DNA of 14,957 nt from NCBI GenBank assembly GCA_964568045.1, contig CAZMOL010000042.1, positions 1 to 14,957 of the forward strand, read 5' to 3'. The notes under the pieces are model-generated. The model made no database searches. It saw nothing but the letters and a program-made list of their open reading frames with translations, and had not been told where the DNA came from. The position numbers and the translations under genes were made by a program. Shown here piece after piece: positions 8,101-13,309 of this stretch (positions are counted from its first letter, which is position 1; every line of letters begins with the position of its first letter). This DNA is from CAZDDA01 sp964568045. Its GTDB lineage: Bacteria > Bipolaricaulota > Bipolaricaulia > UBA7950 > UBA9294.

Positions 8101-8250
8101 GCCTACGCCGGGGTGCGAAAACGTGAGGTACCGCCCCATTTGTCGCCGGAAGACCCTTTCTGGAAATTTGACGAGGTAGAGCGCTCCTTCAACCTGGATC
8201 AGGCGATTGAGGAGGCGAAGCGCTGCCTCCACTGCGACAGGAGAGATTGA
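5146..8250 (+). CDS. NuoF (NADH:FMN)-GltD/NfnB (NADPH:FAD) fusion oxidoreductase subunit
   Basis: A 1034-residue flavoprotein with two pyridine-nucleotide modules. Residues 1-130 form a thioredoxin-like [2Fe-2S] domain (Cys35-x4-Cys40, Cys72-x3-Cys76). Residues about 150-545 are a complete NuoF core: GRGGGGFPTG (190-199) and NADEGDPGAF (218-227) for FMN/NADH, GAGAFVCGEETA (302-313), an SLBB stretch, and the [4Fe-4S] ligands Cys479, 482, 485 and 525. The ferredoxin tail usual in HydB is replaced from about 555 by a GltD/NfnB-like half: eight cysteines (555, 560, 568, 572, 607, 611, 615, 619) for probable iron-sulfur clusters, FAD loop GSGPAG (664-669), second nucleotide loop GGGNVA (795-800) followed by an arginine run (820-823) suggesting NADPH, and GGD (936-938). 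ATG follows AGGAG by 5 bases. The architecture recalls StnB of Sporomusa-type transhydrogenase; here it precedes FdhA. The partnership is inferred from operon order. Confidence 0.9.
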   Translation: MRCDELEALQATVREDIKLRWGVADGSSRRDILVCMGGGCISSGAPRVREALTGDIAKRGLNAKHRVVEVGCMGLCGLGPLVVIRPEGTCYCQVAPEDAARIVEEDLINGGVVEDLLVQIGPTGEVARTCEEIPFLNRQVRVVSRNMGLINPMSIEEYIARDGYAALAKALTSMSAEDVIAEVKHSGLRGRGGGGFPTGTKWEYTQKAQSKIKYVVCNADEGDPGAFMDRSLLEGDPHSIIEGMAIAGYAVGARQGYVYVRAEYPLAIERLEQAIEQARQLGLLGKGILGTPFNFDLEIRIGAGAFVCGEETALIASIEGQRGMPRPRPPFPAQHGLWGKPTLVNNVETYANISPIILDGADAFAKLGTQQSKGTKVFALAGDIRLTGLVEVPMGTPLGEIIYDIGGGIREGRAFKAAQVGGPSGGCIPRSHLNVPVDYESLKELDAIMGSGGLVVMDEHTCMVNLTRFFMEFLVDESCGKCVPCRVGTPHMLDLLTKITEGRGDEEDLERLVQLGRLVKTTSLCGLGQTAPNALLSTIRFFREEYEAHIRNKECPAGVCPDLVLAPCEHACPAHVDVPGYVALIGEGRFAEALALHRQRNPFPGVCGRVCTHPCEEVCRRVDTDAAIAIRQLKRFMADVELAHPPAPTLAPPKPTKDRVAIVGSGPAGLTAAYFLAPLGYDVTVFEALPEAGGALLSIPDYRLPNDAVRREIALIRDRGVKIRTHIRLGEDFSIDDLFKRGCRAIFLAVGTHATHRLGIRGEDLQGVIQGLPFIWDVNWGQAGNLRGKKVGVVGGGNVAVDAARSAVRLGAAATHIIYRRRREDMPAEELDVKEAEREGVQIHCLLAPAEVGGNGQVEWLRCARMALGEFDASGRRRPIPTQEEAVFEIDVVIVAIGQWPDLSFLDDQRIEVGQGGRIVVDPETLMTSWEGVFAGGDVVSGPATVVEAIAAGQGAAANIDRFLGGPGIIWPEHREVVRTSYDEEAYAGVRKREVPPHLSPEDPFWKFDEVERSFNLDQAIEEAKRCLHCDRRD

Positions 8251-8291
8251 CCGGGTTGAGTGTCGAGCCAGCAACAACAGAGGAGAGACTC

Positions 8292-10997
8292 ATGGAGACG
8301 GTGAGGCTAACCATAGATGGGTGCCAGGTCGAGGTCAAAACGGGAACGACGATCCTGCAGGCGGCTTTGGCTGCCGGTATTCCAATTCCCCATCTGTGTT
8401 ACCACGAACGCCTTAGTCTCACCGGTGGATGCCGCCTGTGTCTGGTAAAGATCGAAGGAAGATCAGATTTAGTGGCCTCGTGCGCCGCGCCAGTAGCCGA
8501 GGGGATGATTGTCACCGCCTTCGATGAGGAGCTGGAATCGACGCGACGAATGCTGATCGACCTTCTTCTTTCGGAGCACAATTGCGACTGTCTTGTGTGT
8601 GAATCTGCCGGTGATTGCGAACTCCAGGATCTCGCGTACCGCTACAGGTTGGACAACCATACACGCATCTTCCAGACGCGAGCGTGTGCACTTCCCCCAA
8701 AGGATGAGACCTCTCCAGTGCTGACCTACGATCCGTCCAAGTGCATCGTGTGCGAGCGATGTGTTAAAGGATGCGATGAGATTCAGGGAAAAGGCGTACT
8801 GAGCTACGCCAATCGCGGTTTGGAGACACTAATCGTGGCTGGCTTGGGCGAGTGGGGCTCCTCGGAGTGTGACGGCTGCGGCGAGTGTGTGCAGCTTTGC
8901 CCGACCGGCGCCATTCTCGAGAAACTCCCAGCTTCGCCCCCACGCATCTGGAAGGTTGACACGGTCCAGACGACCTGCTCGTACTGCGGTGTAGGATGCC
9001 AGCTAGAGATGTGGGTGTCCGACAACGAGATCACCAAAGTACGGGGTGCGGATGCTGTGCCAAACTACGGCTCCACGTGCGTCAAGGGTCGCTTCGGACA
9101 CACCTACATCAATAAGCAAGACCGTCTGACTCAGCCCCTTGTGCGCCGGAACGGGACGCTCGTGCCGGTGAGCTGGAAGGAGGCCCTGACTGTCGTCGCA
9201 AAACAGTTGGCGAAGACCAAGGATGAAAACGGCCCAAACGCCATCGCCGGCCTGGCCTCGGCAACGTGCACCAACGAGGAGAATTACCTGTTTCAGAAGT
9301 TCATGCGCACGTGTATTGGGACAAACAATGTCGACCACTGTGCCCGCCTATGCCACGCCTCGACCGTGGCCGGGTTGGCAGCGGCGTTCGGCTCCGGCGC
9401 GATGACGAATTCCATCGAAGAATTAGAATATGCTGATTGTATCCTTGTCACCGGGTCCAACACTACAGAGACGCATCCGGTCATCGCCGGCCTCATCAAG
9501 CGGGCCGTACGCTATCACGATGCAAAGCTGATCGTCGTGGACCCACGCCGAATTGACCTCGTCAAGCACGCCACCTCGTGGTTGCGACAGAAAAACGGCA
9601 CCGATGTTTCATGGATCAACGGAATGATGAACGTGATCCTGGGCGAGGGACTCGAGGATCGAGCGTTCATCGCTGAGCGCACCGAAGGATTCGACGAATT
9701 CAAACAAGTTGCCAAACAGTATCCTCCAGCAAGGGCGGCCGAGATCTCCGGGATTCCCGCCGAGGATCTCATCGAAGCGGCACGTATCTACGGCCAGGCC
9801 GAAGTCGCTTCAATCGTCTATGCAATGGGAATCACCCAGCACACGACCGGCACGGACAACGTGCTCTCACTAGCGAACCTCGCCATGTCGACCGGCAACA
9901 TCGGCAAGCCCTCCTCCGGAGTGAACCCACTGCGCGGCCAGAACAACGTCCAGGGCGCGTGTGATCTGGGCGCCTTACCCAATGTGTACTCGGGGTATCA
10001 AAAAGTGGCCGAGCCTGCCACAAGAGAGAAGTTCAAGAAGGCGTGGGGGGTGGCCTTACCCGCAGAGTCGGGATTGACCGTCGTGGAGATGATGCACGCC
10101 GCCGCTGAGGGAAGGCTGAAGGCAATGGTGATCATGGGCGAAAACCCAATGATCTCCGATCCAAACCTAAACCACGTAGAACAGGCGTTGAAGAGCCTCG
10201 ACTTCCTCGTGGTGCAAGATATCTTCCTAACCGAAACTGCACAATTGGCTGACGTGGTTCTGCCCGCGGCGTCTTTTGCCGAGACGCAAGGGACGTTCAC
10301 GAACACCGAGAGACGAGTCCTCCTTGTGAACAAGGCGATCGAGCCTCCGGGCCAGGCGCGGCCGGACTGGCAGATCGTCTGCGATTTGGCAACCCGGATG
10401 GGATACCCGATGTCGTATCCCAGCCCGGCCGAAATCATGGACGAGATTGCGTCAGTGACGCCGATCTACGGAGGAATCCACCACCATCGACTTAAACCTA
10501 AAGGACTGCAATGGCCCTGCCCGGATGACGATCATCCCGGCACCAAGTTCCTCCATCAGGGGAAATTCAGTCGCGGGTTGGGAAGATTTCACCCTGTCGA
10601 CTACATCCCCCCGGCAGAACTTCCCGATGAGCAGTATCCGTTCGTCCTCTCCACCGGAAGGATCCTCTACCACTATCACACTGGATCGATGAGCCGGCGG
10701 TCCGAACAGCTGAACGCGTACGTCAACGAGGGCTACGTCGAGATCCACCCCAATGACGTCGCCCGCCTCGACCTGAGTGACGGGGAGACCGTGCGGGTGA
10801 GCACGCGCCGCGGCGAGATCGAGACGAAAGTCATGGCCACGCAGCGGGTGGCAGAGGGATCGGTGTTCATCCCCTTCCATTTCGCGGAAGGACCGGCAAA
10901 CAGGCTGACGAATGACGCGTTGGATCCCAAAGCAAAGATCCCTGAACTCAAGGTAGCGGCCTGTCAGATTCAAAAGATAGGAAATCCGTGTAGGTAG
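8292..10997 (+). CDS. fdhA: formate dehydrogenase catalytic subunit with NuoG-like iron-sulfur N-terminus
   Basis: Molybdenum or tungsten bis-pterin enzyme that interconverts formate and CO2. The 901 residues begin with a NuoG-like relay: [2Fe-2S] (Cys36, 47, 50, 64), His-Cys [4Fe-4S] (His96, Cys100, 103, 109) and two ferredoxin clusters (Cys151, 154, 157, 161; Cys193, 196, 199, 203). The catalytic part follows: [4Fe-4S] (Cys229, 232, 236, 263) with Lys265, the active-site segment CARLCHASTVAGL with Cys354-His355, GSNTTETHPVI, GITQHTTGTDN, VNPLRGQNNVQGACDLGALP and GRILYHYHTGSMSRRS, all typical of FDH and not of nitrate reductase or NuoG. Residue 354 is TGC, so no selenocysteine is needed. No signal peptide, so cytoplasmic. 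ATG follows AGGAG by 6 bases; the longer frame from TTG 8247 overlaps the previous gene without a ribosome site. Electrons probably pass to the preceding flavoprotein. Confidence 0.96.
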   Translation: METVRLTIDGCQVEVKTGTTILQAALAAGIPIPHLCYHERLSLTGGCRLCLVKIEGRSDLVASCAAPVAEGMIVTAFDEELESTRRMLIDLLLSEHNCDCLVCESAGDCELQDLAYRYRLDNHTRIFQTRACALPPKDETSPVLTYDPSKCIVCERCVKGCDEIQGKGVLSYANRGLETLIVAGLGEWGSSECDGCGECVQLCPTGAILEKLPASPPRIWKVDTVQTTCSYCGVGCQLEMWVSDNEITKVRGADAVPNYGSTCVKGRFGHTYINKQDRLTQPLVRRNGTLVPVSWKEALTVVAKQLAKTKDENGPNAIAGLASATCTNEENYLFQKFMRTCIGTNNVDHCARLCHASTVAGLAAAFGSGAMTNSIEELEYADCILVTGSNTTETHPVIAGLIKRAVRYHDAKLIVVDPRRIDLVKHATSWLRQKNGTDVSWINGMMNVILGEGLEDRAFIAERTEGFDEFKQVAKQYPPARAAEISGIPAEDLIEAARIYGQAEVASIVYAMGITQHTTGTDNVLSLANLAMSTGNIGKPSSGVNPLRGQNNVQGACDLGALPNVYSGYQKVAEPATREKFKKAWGVALPAESGLTVVEMMHAAAEGRLKAMVIMGENPMISDPNLNHVEQALKSLDFLVVQDIFLTETAQLADVVLPAASFAETQGTFTNTERRVLLVNKAIEPPGQARPDWQIVCDLATRMGYPMSYPSPAEIMDEIASVTPIYGGIHHHRLKPKGLQWPCPDDDHPGTKFLHQGKFSRGLGRFHPVDYIPPAELPDEQYPFVLSTGRILYHYHTGSMSRRSEQLNAYVNEGYVEIHPNDVARLDLSDGETVRVSTRRGEIETKVMATQRVAEGSVFIPFHFAEGPANRLTNDALDPKAKIPELKVAACQIQKIGNPCR

Positions 10998-11053
10998 AAG
11001 TCGTTGGTGGGTTTTCCGGGCAGATCTTCTTTCATATAGCGAGAGGGAAATGA

Positions 11054-11756
11054 ATGAAGGAGACTGGAAGGCGTCTGGTAACCCGCATCGTCGCCAGCAA
11101 AACAGAAGAAATCAGGGAAAGCCTTGTTACTGAGCACGAGATTTCCATTGTCCTTGCCGGACAGGCGCTGGTTCACGCCACTTGTTCGCCTTCCTTCTTA
11201 AAGGAACTGGTCTACGGGTATCTTGTGTCCGAAGGCCTTATCCAATCGTATCGCGACGTGTCCTCATTCACCGTGCAAGGCAAAGTCGCTGAGATTAAGC
11301 TAAACAATAAGTTTCCTCCTCCGCAGCGAGCCATCTTGCCGCGTCCGATTGAGAGTTCATTCACAGTTCCTGCAGACGCGCTTCTTGCTGCCGCAGAAGA
11401 ATGCCTGAGCCGTGGTACCGTCTTTCGGGAAACCGGCGGGACCCATGCTGCAGCACTGGGAGATCGATCAGGACTCATCAGCTTCTTCGAGGACATCAGT
11501 CGTACGTGTGCATTGGAAAAGGTCTTGGGTGATGCTCTGTTGCGCGCCGTCACTCCTGATGAAACTTTCGTGTTCCTCTCCTCACGGGTCCCAAAACGGA
11601 TGCTTCAAAAGATTGCACGCTGTGGAATTCCGGTTGTCGCAGCGGTCTCTGCACCTACACTCAATGCGGTAAAGGCTGCTGACCAACTGGGCGTTTGCGT
11701 GTGTGGCTTCGCTCGCGGACATCGACTAAACGTCTACTCCCACCGGTGGCGAGTGG
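11054..11756 (+). CDS. fdhD: FdhD-like formate dehydrogenase accessory protein, divergent, cut by assembly gap
   Basis: FdhD passes sulfur from a cysteine desulfurase to the molybdenum cofactor of formate dehydrogenase. The visible 234 residues align in order with the family: FLKELVYGYLVSEGLI, TGGTHAAALGD, LEKVLGDALLRA, GIPVVAAVSAPTLNAVKAA and the C-terminal GFARGHRLNVYSH, so only a few residues are probably lost in the N run. Several hallmarks are missing: the CxxC loop usually found before TGGxH has no cysteine, the usual GRHN appears as SRTC, and SGRxSxEM appears as SSRVPKRM. It is therefore a divergent member whose sulfurtransferase activity is uncertain. The start ATG follows GAGGG (11043-11047) by 6 bases, and the gene is 56 bases behind fdhA, so same operon. 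True 3' end unknown. Confidence 0.85.
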
Positions 11757-11856
11757 NNNNNNNNNNNNNNNNNNNNNNNNNNNNNNNNNNNNNNNNNNNN
11801 NNNNNNNNNNNNNNNNNNNNNNNNNNNNNNNNNNNNNNNNNNNNNNNNNNNNNNNN
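11757..11856. other. assembly gap (100 N)
   Basis: Exactly 100 consecutive N, the conventional placeholder for a scaffold gap of unknown length. It removes the end of fdhD and an unknown amount of sequence before the next operon, so adjacency of the two operons is a scaffolding claim, not a read. Confidence 0.99.
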
Positions 11857-11886
11857 GCTGTATTCTGCCGCGTTTTGGATGGTCGC

Positions 11887-11915
11887 TTGACGGAAACCTA
11901 GAGTGTTGATAATAT
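11887..11915 (+). promoter_or_regulatory. strong sigma70-like promoter of the HdrA-NuoE operon
   Basis: TTGACG (11887-11892, 5 of 6) and TAATAT (11910-11915) are 17 bases apart; an overlapping GATAAT (11908-11913) gives 15. The predicted start is near 11922, leaving a leader of about 67 bases to the ATG at 11989. It implies that the second operon is transcribed independently of the formate dehydrogenase operon. Confidence 0.55.
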
Positions 11916-11918
11916 CAA
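11906..11918. promoter_or_regulatory. palindromic operator candidate over the -10 element
   Basis: TTGATA-A-TATCAA is a perfect inverted repeat centred on the -10 hexamer, a position where a bound repressor would block polymerase. Its half-sites TTGAT and ATCAA equal those of the FNR/CRP-family box, but the spacing is 3 bases, not the canonical 4, so the regulator is unknown. A second palindrome, GAGCG-C-CGCTC, lies just after the predicted start at 11927-11937. Confidence 0.4.
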
Positions 11919-11988
11919 TTCGATCTGAGCGCCGCTCCTGCCTGTGATGCGACAGAATGGAGCTTCTTCTTGCTTCGGAAAGAGGATA

Positions 11989-12867
11989 ATGGCTGCAGCA
12001 GCGAACAAGAAAACCGGGGCAGTGCTTGTGGTTGGCGGAGGCATTGGCGGTATGCAGGCCTCCCTGGACCTCGCCAATGCGGGGTTCAAAGTCTACCTCG
12101 TTGAGAAGGGCCCCGCGATCGGCGGGGTAATGTCCCAGCTCGACAAGACTTTTCCCACCAACGACTGCGCGATGTGCACCCTTGCTCCCCGGATGGTGGA
12201 GTGCGGCAATCACATCAACGTGGAGAAACTGACCTACTCCGAAGTAGAGAGCATTGAGGGGAAGCCTGGATCCTTTAAGGTCCGCGTAAGAAAAAAGGCC
12301 CGCTCCGTGGATCCTGACAAGTGCACCGGTTGTGGAGAGTGCATGGAGAGCTGCCTGGTGCGCAATTACGCCTATCTTGAACCGTTAACGCCGGAGTTGG
12401 TGGAGCTTGCCCCTGACGAACAGGCTGAGGTGAACCGCATTCTGCAAGAGCATGGGAAAGAGAAAGCGTCCTTACTTCCCGTACTCCAGGCCATTAACGC
12501 ACGGTATAACTGGCTTCCACCGGCCGCAGTCAGCAAGGTGTCGGAGGCTTTGGGGATCCCTCTTTCCAGGGTTCTGCGCATTGCCACCTTTTACAACATG
12601 TTCAGTTTCGAACCCCGGGGAGAGCTGATGGTCCGGGTTTGCTTAGGGACTGCCTGTTACGTCAAGGGGGGCGGGAGAATCCTCGAGGCCGTTCAGAGAG
12701 AATTGAATATCGACGTTGGAGGAACAACAGAAGATTTGAAATTCAGTCTGGAAACTGTCTCGTGTGTCGGTTGCTGCGGACAATCGCCGGTCATGACCGT
12801 CAACGACGATATCTTTGGATATCTCACTCAAGACAAGATACCCGATATTCTCGCGTCATATACTTAA
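11989..12867 (+). CDS. HdrA N-terminal fragment fused to NuoE-like [2Fe-2S] domain
   Basis: A 292-residue fusion. Residues 10-125 match the start of heterodisulfide reductase subunit A: the FAD Rossmann segment VLVVGGGIGGMQASLDLANA, YLVEKGPAIGGVMSQLDKTF, the FPTNDCAMCTLAPRMVECG cysteine segment (Cys60, 63, 72) and one ferredoxin motif (Cys112, 115, 118, 122). HdrA normally continues for hundreds of residues, including the second half of its FAD domain; here it stops, and after a short linker (about 126-145) a full NuoE domain follows, with Cys218-x4-Cys223 and Cys259-x3-Cys263. The frame is unbroken and the assembly gap lies upstream, so the fusion is not made by the N run. ATG 11989 follows GAGG closely; an upstream GTG at 11944 lacks a ribosome site. 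Genes downstream suggest it is the NuoE/HndA subunit of a HydABC/HndABCD-type complex. The job of the HdrA part is unknown. Confidence 0.88.
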   Translation: MAAAANKKTGAVLVVGGGIGGMQASLDLANAGFKVYLVEKGPAIGGVMSQLDKTFPTNDCAMCTLAPRMVECGNHINVEKLTYSEVESIEGKPGSFKVRVRKKARSVDPDKCTGCGECMESCLVRNYAYLEPLTPELVELAPDEQAEVNRILQEHGKEKASLLPVLQAINARYNWLPPAAVSKVSEALGIPLSRVLRIATFYNMFSFEPRGELMVRVCLGTACYVKGGGRILEAVQRELNIDVGGTTEDLKFSLETVSCVGCCGQSPVMTVNDDIFGYLTQDKIPDILASYT

Positions 12868-12913
12868 GACAAGAAGGTCGGATTGCGCCGGGCACCACTG
12901 AATCGGAGGTAAC

Positions 12914-13297
12914 GTGACAAAACTGAAGCCCGAAGACTTGAGCGGGATTGCAGAGAGAGTGAAGCGGACCACGCTCTTACGGGAAGGGGAAGGCCGCATG
13001 CGGGTCATGGTCCACATGGGGACCTGCGGCATTGCAGCCGGGGCACGGGCCATCATGAAAACGCTTCTGGACGAGATTGAGGCAAACGATGTCAAAGACA
13101 TCCTGGTGACGGCCACTAGCTGTGCCGGCTTGTGCAGCCGCGAGCCGATGATCACCATAGAAGTTCCCGATCAGCCGCCCGTGAAGTACGTCGATTTAAC
13201 CCCCGATAAAGTTAAGGAGATATTCTCGAAACATATTATAGGTGGAGAATTAGCCGCCGAGTATGCTCTGGCCCAAGGAAGCGAAAGGATGTTGTAG
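12914..13297 (+). CDS. hndB: HndB-like thioredoxin-fold [2Fe-2S] ferredoxin subunit
   Basis: A 127-residue protein resembling HndB of the NADP-reducing hydrogenase of Desulfovibrio and similar small subunits found between NuoE- and NuoF-like genes. A helical N-terminal stretch (LSGIAERVKRTTLLREG) leads into MVHMGTCGIAAGARAIM with Cys38, then TSCAGLCSREPM with Cys70-x3-Cys74. Only three cysteines exist in the whole protein, one fewer than a classic four-cysteine [2Fe-2S] site, so a non-cysteine ligand or no cluster is possible. The start is GTG, 4 bases after GGAGG (12905-12909). It lies 46 bases after the HdrA-NuoE fusion and 12 bases before the NuoF-like gene, clearly one operon. Its likely role is electron transfer or assembly within the diaphorase part of that complex. 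Confidence 0.85.
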   Translation: MTKLKPEDLSGIAERVKRTTLLREGEGRMRVMVHMGTCGIAAGARAIMKTLLDEIEANDVKDILVTATSCAGLCSREPMITIEVPDQPPVKYVDLTPDKVKEIFSKHIIGGELAAEYALAQGSERML

Positions 13298-13309
13298 GAG
13301 GCAAACGGG

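Noticed and set aside
7345..8277. 310-codon open frame on the minus strand opposite the NuoF-GltD fusion
   Set aside because: It is antisense to a clearly conserved domain, its translation shows no recognisable motif, and it arises from the codon composition of the sense gene.
8247..8291. Longer FdhA from the TTG at 8247
   Set aside because: It overlaps the previous gene end and lacks a ribosome site, while ATG 8292 has AGGAG at ideal spacing and begins directly at the NuoG-like domain.
8292..10997. Nitrate reductase (NapA/NarB) or NuoG identity
   Set aside because: The CARLCHASTVAGL, GITQHTTGTDN and GQNNVQGACDLGALP segments are formate dehydrogenase signatures, and fdhD follows.
11944..11988. 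Longer HdrA-NuoE fusion from GTG 11944
   Set aside because: No ribosome site upstream, and the added residues are not HdrA-like; ATG 11989 with GAGG is preferred.
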